DNA from: Granulicella mallensis
Lineage (GTDB): Bacteria; Acidobacteriota; Terriglobia; Terriglobales; Acidobacteriaceae
Reading direction: 5' to 3'
DNA: 64,000 nucleotides
NCBI RefSeq assembly: GCF_014203225.1
Contig: NZ_JACHIO010000014.1
Span: forward strand, 124,001 to 188,000
The notes under the pieces were generated by a model. The model was not told the DNA's origin. It saw nothing but the letters and a program-made list of their open reading frames with translations, and made no database searches. A program made the position numbers and the translations under genes. Shown one piece after another: positions 17,836-27,084 of this stretch. Position 1 is the first letter of the stretch, and every line of letters begins with the position of its first letter.

Positions 17836-19107
17836 ATGCAAAACGAAACTGTAGCGATGAAAGAAAAAGAGCCTGTCAGCCGCCGTTCTTTTCTGGGCTC
17901 CGCAGCCGCCGCCATCAGCGCCGGAGCTGTTATCTCCGCGCCCTTCGCCTTCGCCCAGAGCAGGAGCGAGATCTTCAAGGGCGAACAGGATCATTCCGCC
18001 AGCAATCCCGGGCCCGTCAACAAAGCTATCGCCGGACAGAACGGCTCCTCTGAGCTGCCGCCGGACACTGACAAGGGCGACGTCAACCCCTTCTGGTACT
18101 CGTTCGATCTCTCGCATCGCCGCGTGCAGGACGGCGGCTGGACGCGCCAGGTAACGGAGAAAGACCTGCCCAGCTCCCGCGACCTCGCGGGTGTGAACAT
18201 GCGGCTCACGGTCGGCGGCTATCGCGAGCTGCATTGGCACACCGCCAACGAGTGGGCGTTCATGATCTACGGCAACGCGCGCGTTACCGTGCTCAATCCC
18301 GACGGGACGATCTTTATCAACGATGTAACGGAAGGCGATCTCTGGTACTTTCCCGCAGGATTTCCACACTCGATCCAGGGCCTCGGGCCAGATGGCTGCG
18401 AGTTCCTGCTGGTGTTCGATGAAGGCTCGTTTTCTGAATATCAAACCTTCCTGATCTCGGATTGGCTGGCACACACGCCCCCCGAGGTGATCTCCAAGAA
18501 CTTCGGTCTGCCGGAGTCCGCGGTGCGCAAGCTTCCGGACGATGAACTGTATATCTTTCAAGGAGAGGTCCCGGGTTCGCTGGAGGACGATAAGAAAGCA
18601 GTGGGCGGCAAGGCTGTGGAGTCGAAGATCGAATACACCTTCCGCATGAAGGCGATGAAGCCCACGCTCGAAAATGCGAGTGGCGACGTACGGGTTGTGG
18701 ACTCCAGCCTGTTTACCCCTTCGAAGGCGATCTCCGGCGCGATGGTGCGCATCAAGCCAGGCGGAATGCGCGAACTGCACTGGCACCCGAACGCCTCCGA
18801 GTGGCAGTACTGGATTAGCGGCAGCGGCCGGATGACGGTCTTCGCCTCGTCGGGCAAGGCGCGCACGATGAACTTCAATCCGAACGATGTTGGCTTTGTA
18901 CCGGCTGTGGCAGGCCACTATATCGAGAACACTGGGACGGAGGACCTTGTCTTCCTTGAGCTCTTCAGGAGCAGCTACTTCGCGGAGTTCTCGTTGAACC
19001 AGTGGATTCGCCGCCTGCCGCTACAGATGGCGGAGGACCACCTGCACCTGAGCGAAGGCGAGATTGAGAAGATCCCCAGCGCGAAGCTCGATGTCTTGGG
19101 GCGGTAA
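17836..19107 (+). CDS. Oxalate decarboxylase-like bicupin, Tat-exported
   Basis: The protein (423 aa) begins with a Tat signal (SRRSFLGSAAAA.. AFAQ). Two cupin barrels follow. Their manganese-ligand signatures are ELHWHTANEWAFMIYG and ELHWHPNASEWQYWISG, each with the HxH and Glu of the bicupin oxalate decarboxylases. The active-site lid, SENST in Bacillus OxdC, reads SEYQT here: the catalytic Glu is kept but three following residues differ. The enzyme should convert oxalate to formate and CO2 in the periplasm, consuming protons. AAGGAG lies nine bases upstream of the ATG. It sits directly after a LysR gene. Confidence 0.9.
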   Translation: MQNETVAMKEKEPVSRRSFLGSAAAAISAGAVISAPFAFAQSRSEIFKGEQDHSASNPGPVNKAIAGQNGSSELPPDTDKGDVNPFWYSFDLSHRRVQDGGWTRQVTEKDLPSSRDLAGVNMRLTVGGYRELHWHTANEWAFMIYGNARVTVLNPDGTIFINDVTEGDLWYFPAGFPHSIQGLGPDGCEFLLVFDEGSFSEYQTFLISDWLAHTPPEVISKNFGLPESAVRKLPDDELYIFQGEVPGSLEDDKKAVGGKAVESKIEYTFRMKAMKPTLENASGDVRVVDSSLFTPSKAISGAMVRIKPGGMRELHWHPNASEWQYWISGSGRMTVFASSGKARTMNFNPNDVGFVPAVAGHYIENTGTEDLVFLELFRSSYFAEFSLNQWIRRLPLQMAEDHLHLSEGEIEKIPSAKLDVLGR

Positions 19108-19117
19108 AGCTGCTGTC

Positions 19118-19303
19118 GTTGCTTGTTTTTCGTCGTCATCCTGAGCTGTAAGCGAAGGACCCCCGCATTGGTGGTGGCACAGCCGTTTGGGCCTGCCCCC
19201 GATGAACAGTGCCCGCAGCGAGCAAGGTTCGCTCCATCTGGCATCGTGCAAAATGCGGGGGTCCTTCGGCTACGCCTCAGGATGACGGCGAAAAACAGGC
19301 AAC
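19118..19303. repeat. Palindromic repeat family A, copy A2
   Basis: The arms read GTTGCTTGTTTTTCG, CGTCATCCTGAGC, (N)GCGAAGGACCCCCGCATT from both ends inward. The centre is ~80 bp without an ORF. The element starts 11 bp after the oxalate decarboxylase stop and could also act as its terminator. Confidence 0.85.
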
Positions 19304-19416
19304 GGCAACAATCACAATAGCCGCAAATCGCTTCACGAAGGCTGCTTCGAGCCTCTCGGATTCTGCCAAGCGTCTACACTAGAGATATGCCCGTCCCCGC
19401 GAAGTCCGGAGGCTCG

Positions 19417-20367
19417 ATGCAGCGCATCCTCAAGTTTTCGCTTGCGCTGACCCTGCTCTACATTCTTGCAACGCTGTTCTTCGGCCTGCGTGCGCACTCA
19501 CTCGCGCTGATCTCCGAAGCCGGGCACAACGTCTCCGACTTTCTTGCGCTCGCGCTCAGCTTCGTCGCGGTTTATCTGCAGACGCGGCCCGCAACCGATG
19601 AGCGTACCTTCGGCTATCAGCGCGCGGGTGTCCTGGCGGGCTTCGTCAACGCGCTCAGCCTCCTGGTACTCGCCGTCTGGATCGCCGTCACGGCATTGCA
19701 GCGTTTCTTCCATCCGGTTACCGTGGAGCCGCACCTGATGATGGCCGTCGCCGCTGCCGGTGTCGTCATGAACGGCGCGATCGCCGCGCTGCTCTGGAAG
19801 TTCTCCGGCGACGTCAACATCCGCAGCGTCTTCCTGCACATGTTGGGCGACACGCTTTCGACTGCGGCGGTCATTCTCGGCGGCCTGGCCATTCTGTTCA
19901 CGCATCAGCAGTGGATCGATCCGCTGCTCTCGCTCATCATCGCCACGATGATCCTGTGGAGCTCCTGGGGCATCGTGCGCGAGACGCTGCACATCCTGCT
20001 CGAAGGCACACCACGCTCGCTCGACCTCGGCGAGATCCGTGCTGCCATGCAGGGTGTGGAAGGCGTCGTGAATGTGCATGATCTGCATGTCTGGAGCCTG
20101 ACCTCGCAGTCGCACGCGCTCTCCAGCCACGTGCAGGTCATCGAGATGCAGCTCGCTGAAAGCGAAGCTGTGCTGGAGCGCATCAATCACCAGCTACGCG
20201 ATCACTTCGGCATTCACCACTCGACGATCCAGATCGAAGTGACTGATTGCCCGACGGTCGATGGCTGCGTGTCGCCGCCGGAGCCGGATGTGATCGACGG
20301 CCACTCGCACCATCATCATGGGCCGGGTGGACATCATCATGGTCATGAGCATAGCCACGCGCATTGA
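19417..20367 (+). CDS. Cation diffusion facilitator (zinc/cobalt efflux), CzcD/ZitB type
   Basis: The 316-aa protein has six predicted membrane helices. CDF metal-site motifs are visible in SEAGHNVSDFLAL (HxxxD, helix 2) and HMLGDTLST (HxxxD, helix 5). A cytoplasmic C-terminal domain follows (DLHVWSLTSQSHALSSHV), then a His-rich tail (HSHHHHGPGGHHHGHEHSHAH-like) that probably buffers metal. An ATG at 19387 is in frame, but the ATG at 19417 has GGAGG four bases upstream and gives a first helix close to the start, so it was chosen. It should export Zn2+ or Co2+ in exchange for protons. Confidence 0.9.
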   Translation: MQRILKFSLALTLLYILATLFFGLRAHSLALISEAGHNVSDFLALALSFVAVYLQTRPATDERTFGYQRAGVLAGFVNALSLLVLAVWIAVTALQRFFHPVTVEPHLMMAVAAAGVVMNGAIAALLWKFSGDVNIRSVFLHMLGDTLSTAAVILGGLAILFTHQQWIDPLLSLIIATMILWSSWGIVRETLHILLEGTPRSLDLGEIRAAMQGVEGVVNVHDLHVWSLTSQSHALSSHVQVIEMQLAESEAVLERINHQLRDHFGIHHSTIQIEVTDCPTVDGCVSPPEPDVIDGHSHHHHGPGGHHHGHEHSHAH

Positions 20368-20394
20368 GATGCGATGTATCTCGGGAGAACGACG

Positions 20395-20652
20395 ATGGCC
20401 GCAACAACGATGGTTCACGTGCGCGTGGATGAAAAGGTCAAGCTCAATGCCGCGGCCACACTTGCTTCCATGGGGATGTCGATCTCAGATGCCGTGCGCA
20501 TGATGCTGGTGCGTGTTGCGGCAGAAAAAGCGTTGCCCTTCGAGGTGCGTGTGCCCAACGCCAAAACCGTCAAAGCATTGAAGGCCGTGGACCAGAAGAA
20601 AGGTAAGCGGTTTCGTTCCGCGGACGCTCTTTTCAAGGACCTGGGAATCTAA
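20395..20652 (+). CDS. RelB/DinJ-family antitoxin
   Basis: The 85-aa protein has a ribbon-helix-helix start (MVHVRVDEKVKLNAAATLASMGMSISDAVRMML), the hallmark of RelB/DinJ antitoxins. The second half (ALPFEVRVPNAKTVKALK) matches the toxin-wrapping segment. GGGAGA lies six bases before the ATG at 20395, which was preferred over an upstream ATG (20374). A YafQ-like toxin gene starts 3 bp after the stop but is frameshifted. The antitoxin may therefore survive as a repressor or as a guard against toxins elsewhere. Confidence 0.88.
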   Translation: MAATTMVHVRVDEKVKLNAAATLASMGMSISDAVRMMLVRVAAEKALPFEVRVPNAKTVKALKAVDQKKGKRFRSADALFKDLGI

Positions 20653-20655
20653 GGT

Positions 20656-20921
20656 ATGCGCGAGATCGTACGCGCCGCCCAATTCAAGCGTGATGTAAAG
20701 TCAGCCGCAAAGCGTGGCAAGGACATGGAAAACTGCGGCAGGTAATTCTTCTGTTAGTTGAAGAAAAACCGCTGCCGACAAGCTATAAAGACCACTCGCT
20801 TAGCGGCAACTGGAAGCTTCATCGCGACATTCACATCGAGCCGGATTGGTTATTGCTCTACAAGATTGATGGCAACGATCTTTATCTGGCTCGCACTGGC
20901 ACACACGCTGACCTATTTTAA
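20656..20921 (+). pseudogene. YafQ-type mRNA interferase toxin, inactivated by a 1-nt deletion
   Basis: The first 26 codons (MREIVRAAQFKRDVKSAAKR.. DMEN) match the start of YafQ toxins, then the frame closes at a TAA after CGR. From the same point, one base back, the frame continues as LRQVILLLVEEKPLPTSY, then DHSLSGNWKLHRDIHIEPDW and LLYKIDGNDLYLARTGTHADLF, stopping at 20921. This is a complete YafQ C-terminus including the catalytic His-rich end. One A missing from the run at GAAAACTGC explains it. The final 9 bp overlap the convergent S9 peptidase gene. A sequencing error is possible, and a programmed frameshift is unlikely because no canonical slippery heptamer is present. Confidence 0.88.
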
Positions 20922-23063
20922 TATTTGCCTAGGCTTCAGCGTCCGCTCAAAAAACTTCGACGCCGCCTCATAGCTCGCGAGCCAGTCGCGATGCAGTAGA
21001 AAGTCATGCACCTCGTCAGGCAGAATCAACTCTTCGACAGGCACACCGCGAGCCCGCAGGACATCGGCGAGCACCGGGGTCTCGGCGTAGGCGACCTCGG
21101 GATCGTCGTCGCCGTGGATAAAGAGCACGGGCGAGCGCCATTGATCCGCCGCCGCAATCGGCGAGCTATTGCGAGCCTTTAGAGCAATCGCATCTTTCTC
21201 GGCGTTTGAGCCACGCAGCCACTTGGCAGCGTCATCTTCCAGGTTCCAGTCGTGGACTCCGTGAAAGTCCACTCCTGCGGCGAACAGGTCGGGGTTGCGC
21301 GCCAGTGCCAGGGCTGTGAGATAGCCGCCATAGCTCCCACCCCACACGCCGATGTGCTTCACGTCGACATCGTCGCGAGAGCGCAGATAGGCAGCGGCAG
21401 CGAGCACGTCGTTGTATTCCTTCGCACCAGCAGCTCCTGAGTCTTCGCACTGGCGGAAGTCCGTTCCATAGCCGATGCCGCAACGATAGTTCACCGAGAG
21501 CACGATGAATCCACGCGAGGCTAGATACTGGTTCATGGCATAGGCATTGGAGTAGTAGTCCATCGCCGGATAGCCAAGCAGCATCTGCCGCTCAGGGCCG
21601 CCGTGGAAGAAGACGATGGCAGGACGTTTGCCTATCTTGCCCGCCAACTCTGGTTTGAACAACTGCGCATGGAGAGTAATCCCATCCGTCGAGTGCAAGA
21701 GCACCTGCTGCGGCGTGACTAACGTAGTGGGATAGCTTTGCGGCAGCGCGCCAGCATGTAACGCAGCAAGCGTTCCATCCGTAGCCACAAGCACAGGGTG
21801 CGATGGCGTACGCGCATCGGAAGCAATGGCCGCAGCCGCGCCGGTGGAATCCATTTGAGGATGTGTCTCAATCCCGTTACCGTGAGTAAGAGCCATAGGC
21901 TTTGCGTTCGCGTGAACAAGATCGATCTTCCAGAGATGACGACGATCCGCATCGGTGGCGTTAGAGGTGTAGAGGATCGTTCGTCCACCAGAATCCAACG
22001 TGGCATCTTCCACCTCGAAGGCTCCGGGAGTAAGAAGACGCGGCTGCGAACCATGCTCGTCAAGTTTTGCCGACTTGTCTTTGCTAGCAATTTGTATCGA
22101 GTAGAGATGCACCCAGCCATCGGCTTCGCTGAAGAAGATCAGCTTGTTCTCCACACTCCAGAACACATGCGGGCCGCCGCTTGAGAGATGAGGCAGAACA
22201 CTCCCGCGCTCGTTGGGCTTCGGCGAGTAGAGAGTACGCGCTTCACCGCTGGCGACATCCGCAAGCTGAATCGACCAGGGATACGCGGAGGTGCGGTTGA
22301 GCGCGAACTCCGGCGCCTCTGTAAACGGCTTGCGCAGCCAGGCAATCTGTCTGCTGTCGGGAGAGAAACTCGGTGCGAGATCGCTGCCGGTTCCAGGCGC
22401 GAGGAAGCGGAGGGTGTGTGTGCCCAGATCGAAGAGGCCGATAAAGCTGTGGTCTTTACGGCGGCTGACGAAGGCCAGCAGCTTTCCATCCGGGGAGAGC
22501 GTGAGGGAGCTCGCGGAGCCACGGTCGAAGACGAGCTGATGTGCGGTGGTGGGAGCCGTGAGATCGGCGCTCCAGATCTGGCCGCCGCGCAGGAACAATA
22601 CGCTTCGACCATCGCGCGAAAACAGCGGGGTATGGCCTTCGCCGAGTAATAGGGGCTCACGCCCTGCGGCGAGCGGCTGCACCCAGACCTCGACCGGCGT
22701 GGTTCTTTGCAGATGTGCCGGGTTCGCAGGCTTGCCGCTGGCACCGTTCTCCGCGCCGCGGCTGTAGGCGAGGCTGGTGCCATCGGGGGACCAGGCGAGG
22801 CCATCGATATCCTGCCCGTCGTCCTCGGTGTACGGTGTGATCTGCCGCGCTGCCGCCTGTGGTCCGCCTACCCAGATATTGCGGCGTCCTTCGGCATTTT
22901 CTATCCAGGCAAATTGCTTGCCAACGGGGGCTGCCGTCAGCGAGAGTGCATAGGGTGCGCTGAGGATCTGCTGTAGGGTAAAGACTTGTTGGGCTGGTGC
23001 CGGACTTGTGGCGGCCAGGCTTGTGACGACAAGAATCAACGCAAGAGGAAACAAGCGGCGCAT
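20913..23063 (-). CDS. S9 family prolyl oligopeptidase-like peptidase, secreted
   Basis: The 716-aa protein has a cleavable signal peptide (MRRLFPLALILVVTSLAA.. APAQ). A WD40-like beta-propeller follows (repeats such as SPDGTSLAYSRG, SPDGKLLAFVSRR, SPDSRQIAWLRK). The C-terminal alpha/beta-hydrolase has nucleophile Ser in GVWGGSYGGY, Asp in HGDDDPEV and His in EVHDFLLH. The family removes dipeptides or cleaves after specific residues in short peptides. The ATG at 23063 was chosen; the longer frame from 23126 would add residues with no signal character and overlap the divergent gene. Confidence 0.9.
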   Translation of the reverse strand: MRRLFPLALILVVTSLAATSPAPAQQVFTLQQILSAPYALSLTAAPVGKQFAWIENAEGRRNIWVGGPQAAARQITPYTEDDGQDIDGLAWSPDGTSLAYSRGAENGASGKPANPAHLQRTTPVEVWVQPLAAGREPLLLGEGHTPLFSRDGRSVLFLRGGQIWSADLTAPTTAHQLVFDRGSASSLTLSPDGKLLAFVSRRKDHSFIGLFDLGTHTLRFLAPGTGSDLAPSFSPDSRQIAWLRKPFTEAPEFALNRTSAYPWSIQLADVASGEARTLYSPKPNERGSVLPHLSSGGPHVFWSVENKLIFFSEADGWVHLYSIQIASKDKSAKLDEHGSQPRLLTPGAFEVEDATLDSGGRTILYTSNATDADRRHLWKIDLVHANAKPMALTHGNGIETHPQMDSTGAAAAIASDARTPSHPVLVATDGTLAALHAGALPQSYPTTLVTPQQVLLHSTDGITLHAQLFKPELAGKIGKRPAIVFFHGGPERQMLLGYPAMDYYSNAYAMNQYLASRGFIVLSVNYRCGIGYGTDFRQCEDSGAAGAKEYNDVLAAAAYLRSRDDVDVKHIGVWGGSYGGYLTALALARNPDLFAAGVDFHGVHDWNLEDDAAKWLRGSNAEKDAIALKARNSSPIAAADQWRSPVLFIHGDDDPEVAYAETPVLADVLRARGVPVEELILPDEVHDFLLHRDWLASYEAASKFFERTLKPRQILK

Positions 23064-23124
23064 ACGGGGAAGATTATCAGCGGATAGGCCGTCGTGCATC
23101 CAATTCAGGTAAGGGGCGTATGCC

Positions 23125-23625
23125 ATGTCGCAGAGCCATGTTCAGGACCACATCGAACTGATTGCGAAACATGAGCAGGAGTTTCTCTCGCAACGGACGC
23201 GCGCGGTGCGGGTCAGTGATGCCATTGCGGGCTTCGTCGGCAGCCTCCCCTTCGTCGTGGGGCATCTTTGCGTGTTTGCCCTGTGGATCGGGTACAACCT
23301 TCTGCCGCACACCCGGCACTTTGACCCGGTTCCGTTTTCTCTGCTGCAGACGTGTGTTGCGATGGAGTCGATCCTGGTGGCGAGCTTCATCCTGATGCGG
23401 CAGACCCGCCTGGGCCGCCGCTCGGATGAGCGCGACCACCTGATGCTGCAGATCCTGATGCTGACCGAGAAGGAGATAACTGCCGTGCTGGGCATGGATC
23501 GGCATATCGCCAACGAGATGGGCTTGAGCCGGGAGGCCAATACCAAAGAGGTGCGCGAGCTGAGTCAGGACACGTCGATTGAAGATGTGGCGCAGACGAT
23601 CAGAGAGAAGTTGCCGGAGAAGTGA
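23125..23625 (+). CDS. DUF1003 family membrane protein
   Basis: The 166-aa protein has two adjacent hydrophobic helices (IAGFVGSLPFVVGHLCVFALWI and FSLLQTCVAMESILVASFILM). A charged stretch before them and MRQTRLGRRSDERDHL after them are typical of DUF1003 proteins. Function is unknown; some relatives are linked to cyclic nucleotides or Mg transport, without proof. The C-terminus is acidic and helical. It is divergent from the S9 peptidase, 61 bp apart. Confidence 0.8.
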   Translation: MSQSHVQDHIELIAKHEQEFLSQRTRAVRVSDAIAGFVGSLPFVVGHLCVFALWIGYNLLPHTRHFDPVPFSLLQTCVAMESILVASFILMRQTRLGRRSDERDHLMLQILMLTEKEITAVLGMDRHIANEMGLSREANTKEVRELSQDTSIEDVAQTIREKLPEK

Positions 23626-23722
23626 TGGGGTGCGTGTAGCCTTTTTGCTAAGAACATCCCAAAACATTGTCATCTCGACCGGAGGCGCGCTTTTTGCGCC
23701 GTAGTGGAGAGACCCCTGTATT

Positions 23723-23751
23723 TTGCTCGAACTGGCAAAATGCCGGATACT
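23723..23751 (+). promoter_or_regulatory. Possible promoter inside element C1
   Basis: TTGCTC (23723-23728) and GATACT (23746-23751) are separated by 17 bp, as in a sigma-70 promoter. The -10 element ends 7 nt before the ATG of the nuclease gene, so the transcript would start at or next to the start codon (leaderless). There is no Shine-Dalgarno sequence. The -35 hexamer is part of the arm itself. Confidence 0.4.
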
Positions 23752-23758
23752 CAGCCAT

Positions 23759-24082
23759 ATGCGCGAATTCGCCTATGTCTACATCCTCGCGAGCGGCTTC
23801 AAACGCCTGTACATCGGTGTTACCAGCTCGATTGAGAAGCGAATCTTCGAACACAAGAACGGCGCATTTCACGGCAGTTTTACGGAGCGCTACAACATCA
23901 AGTACTTGGTGTACTTTGAGCGGTTCAGCGATATACAAGTGGCTATTGCTCGCGAGAAGCAGTTAAAACGCTGGTCGCGCATTAAAAAGATCCGGCTGAT
24001 CGTTGCGGCGAATCCAGACTGGAAGGACCTGAGCGAAGAGTGGGGTAAGCCAATCGAGCCCTTCCGGGAACCGCAACGGTGA
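23759..24082 (+). CDS. GIY-YIG endonuclease (COG2827/URI type) inside palindromic element
   Basis: This 107-aa single-domain protein carries the GIY-YIG motif as YVYIL (6-10) and LYIGVT (17-22), with catalytic Arg in EKRIFEHK and Glu in AIAREKQLKRW. The length is normal for the small URI-type members. A longer frame from 23723 starts within the repeat arm and was rejected. The gene fills the space between the two arms of element C1. It is a paralog of the nuclease at 42985; both share LVYFERF and AIAREK(Q/E)LK. The likely role, by inference, is nicking or cutting the hairpin-forming arms during movement of the element; related family members are often annotated only as putative nucleases. Confidence 0.88.
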   Translation: MREFAYVYILASGFKRLYIGVTSSIEKRIFEHKNGAFHGSFTERYNIKYLVYFERFSDIQVAIAREKQLKRWSRIKKIRLIVAANPDWKDLSEEWGKPIEPFREPQR

Positions 24083-24183
24083 TTCAAGCACCTGCAAAAT
24101 ACAGGGGTCTCTCCACTACGCATGACATAAAGCCGTCATGCTCCGGTCGAGATGACAGCGTTTGGGGGGGGCTAGTTTAAAAA

Positions 24184-24218
24184 GCAGAGAGCAGTCGTTT
24201 TAAACGACTGCTCTCTGC
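24184..24218 (-). terminator. Rho-independent terminator of prfA
   Basis: A perfect 16-bp stem (GCAGAGAGCAGTCGTT with its complement) has a 3-nt loop. It is followed on the minus strand by TTTTTAAA. It lies 37 bp past the prfA stop codon. Confidence 0.88.
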
Positions 24219-24254
24219 CTTCAATCTCTCCGCTGTGTAGACGCAAAGCCCAAA

Positions 24255-25325
<1,071 letters not shown>

Positions 25326-25495
25326 AAGGCGGCTCCTCCTGCGAAGGCAGGGAACTGGAAACAGGAATTAGGAAACAGGGAGAAAGACCGGGAGGGCGCA
25401 GCTAGGCAAAGTCGTGACGCGGGGGCGTCACGCGGGAGGTGCTCACCGAATTTGTGCCTGTGCGAAACATGTCTATTTAGATGATACAGCCGCCG

Positions 25496-25894
25496 TCAAG
25501 GGTGCGTCGGGGCAGAGGGTGTATCGGCTTTGGGTCCCAGGCCTACGACGTCGAAGTCGCGGATGGTGCCATCGGGCAGTAGGAAGCGGTAGACGACGAA
25601 GGTGTCGTAGCCGTTGAGGCGTTTTGGAATAAAGTTTGTATTAGAAAGCTGGGCTTTGTAGTCTCCTAATGCAAGGACACCCTGGCCGCTACCCCCTTCG
25701 CTCTGGAGTTCCACCTGCTGTCCGTCAATGATGGCGTCAAGCTCCTGATAACCCACATCTCCCATTCGGCCAGAAATGAACCTGGAGACCACAACATGAA
25801 CCAGGATGGGGTAGTCCGCTGGGTTGGAACTTGGTTTGGCAGCGAAAATGAAGGGTGCTTGCATCAGTAGTAACGCAAGGACGAGCTTTTTCAT
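25496..25894 (-). CDS. Small exported protein of unknown function
   Basis: The 132-aa protein has a clear signal peptide (MKKLVLALLLMQAPFIFAA). The mature part is ~110 residues, predicted mostly beta (VHVVVSRFISGR, TFVVYRFLLPDGTIRDFDVVG). Similar short proteins are frequent in acidobacteria, but I do not recognise a named domain. The ATG at 25894 has GGAG 10 bp upstream; a longer frame from 25942 would bury the signal peptide. Confidence 0.65.
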   Translation of the reverse strand: MKKLVLALLLMQAPFIFAAKPSSNPADYPILVHVVVSRFISGRMGDVGYQELDAIIDGQQVELQSEGGSGQGVLALGDYKAQLSNTNFIPKRLNGYDTFVVYRFLLPDGTIRDFDVVGLGPKADTPSAPTHP

Positions 25895-25963
25895 TGAGGT
25901 GGTCTCCAATAGTGCAATGTAGCGGCCTAGAGGGGAAGACACGATCTGGCGGCTGGAGTTGCT

Positions 25964-26155
25964 GTTGCTTGTTTTTCGCCGTCATCCTGAGCCATCGGCG
26001 AAGGACCCCCGCATGGGGGACTGGCACTGCATCCCGGCGCTGCAAGAGCTTTTAAGCACCTCAGGCGTGACAGGCAGCGCTCGCTTCATCCGGCATCGTG
26101 CAGAATGCGGGGGTCCTTCGCGTACCGCTCAGGATGACGACGAAAAACAGGCAAC
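25964..26155. repeat. Palindromic repeat family A, copy A3
   Basis: GTTGCTTGTTTTTCGCCG, TCATCCTGAGC, GGCGAAGGACCCCCGCAT run inward from the left. The right arm mirrors them (ATGCGGGGGTCCTTCG .. GAGC(G)..GATGACGACGAAAAACAGGCAAC). The central ~85 bp has no gene. Confidence 0.85.
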
Positions 26156-26300
26156 AACGAAGCCAGGCAAGGGCAAAAGGTTGCCCCGGAAGCTACTTTG
26201 ACAATGTCTTTACAAATACATGACATCACAAAACCCAACTCTCGCGCTAGAATTACAAAAGAGAAATGGCGATTAGCGAATTCCATTCGCCTGGTTCGAC

Positions 26301-27032
26301 TTGCAAGTGCAGACCATCCTCTCCCGGAGACTAAATTTCTTGAATCTGCGCCTCCTTCCCGCATCGTTCTCCTTCCCTATACGCAAACTCGCGTTTGCCG
26401 GTCTTGCGCTCGCCGGTCTGGTCGGCCTGAGCCTGCCTGCCTCTGCTCGCAGCACACGAATGCACATGCACTCACGCGTACTGGCCTTCAGGCCTGTGGC
26501 CCTGCTCGCTCCCGGGACCTTGCCCGAGGACGGCGAAAATCTGCCCACGGCCGGCCACAAGTACGAGCTGAAGCTCTACCACCTGCACACCGGCGAGAGC
26601 ATCGATGTGGTCTACCGCATCGGCAACGTGTATATTCCTGCGGCGATGGAGAAGCTCAACCACTTTCTGCGCGACCACCGGACCGAGGATGAGAGCCACT
26701 ACGATCCCCATGAGTTCGACCTGCTGCACAATCTGCTGGCCCGGCTGGGCCGGCCGCAGGGCATGATCGACGTCGTTTGCGGCTATCGCACCCCGGAGAG
26801 CAATGAATATCTACGCACTCTCAGTGCGGATACCGGCGTTGCCAAGCACTCGCAGCACATGGAGGCCAAGGCGATCGACATCCGCGTGCCCGGCGTTCGC
26901 ACCCGCCGCCTGCGCGATGCCGCGTTAAGCCTGCAGGCTGGGGGCGTCGGTTACTACCCGATCAGCCAGTTTGTGCATGTCGACGTGGGCCCCGTCCGCC
27001 ACTGGACGTTCTCCGGTCACGGCGACAGCTAG
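26301..27032 (+). CDS. DUF882/M15-like peptidase (YcbK type), exported
   Basis: The protein (up to 243 aa) has a basic N-terminus and a hydrophobic segment (KLAFAGLALAGLVGLSLPASA), so it is exported or anchored. The DUF882 domain follows: YHLHTGESIDVVY, then LNHFLRDHRT, IDVVCGYRTPESN, zinc ligands in SQHMEAKAIDIRV and the final His in FVHVDVGPVRHW. Relatives are predicted zinc D,D- or L,D-peptidases acting on peptidoglycan. The start is uncertain: TTG 26301, GTG 26307 or TTG 26340, the last with GGAG upstream. Confidence 0.83.
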   Translation: MQVQTILSRRLNFLNLRLLPASFSFPIRKLAFAGLALAGLVGLSLPASARSTRMHMHSRVLAFRPVALLAPGTLPEDGENLPTAGHKYELKLYHLHTGESIDVVYRIGNVYIPAAMEKLNHFLRDHRTEDESHYDPHEFDLLHNLLARLGRPQGMIDVVCGYRTPESNEYLRTLSADTGVAKHSQHMEAKAIDIRVPGVRTRRLRDAALSLQAGGVGYYPISQFVHVDVGPVRHWTFSGHGDS

Positions 27033-27084
27033 GCCCTGGCCGCTGTAGATTGATCCAACCTTGCACCTGAGGCCATAATGCTTC

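Larger units (their letters stand above)
23658..24167. mobile_element. Palindromic element family C with internal GIY-YIG gene, copy C1
   Basis: The two arms (23658-23726 and 24094-24167) are inverted copies. From the outside inward they read CCCAAAC.., TGTCATCTCGACCGGAG, a small hairpin, then GTAGTGGAGAGACCCCTG and TATTTTGC. The left hairpin is GGCGC/GCGCC; the right hairpin is GCATGAC/GTCATGC. The only content between the arms is a GIY-YIG endonuclease gene (23759-24082), with 32 bp on its left and 11 bp on its right. A gene-less copy of the same family lies at 31142-31336. The term mobile is an inference from this arrangement. Confidence 0.75.

Noticed and set aside
20656-20760. Programmed -1 frameshift as the explanation for the split yafQ
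   Set aside because: No X XXY YYZ heptamer and no evident stimulatory hairpin at the site. A lost A in the tract is simpler, and the family is not known to use frameshifting.
23723-23758. Earlier start for the GIY-YIG gene at 23723
   Set aside because: The extra 12 residues would be encoded by the inner end of the repeat arm. Homologs, including the paralog at 42985, start just before the YVYIL motif.
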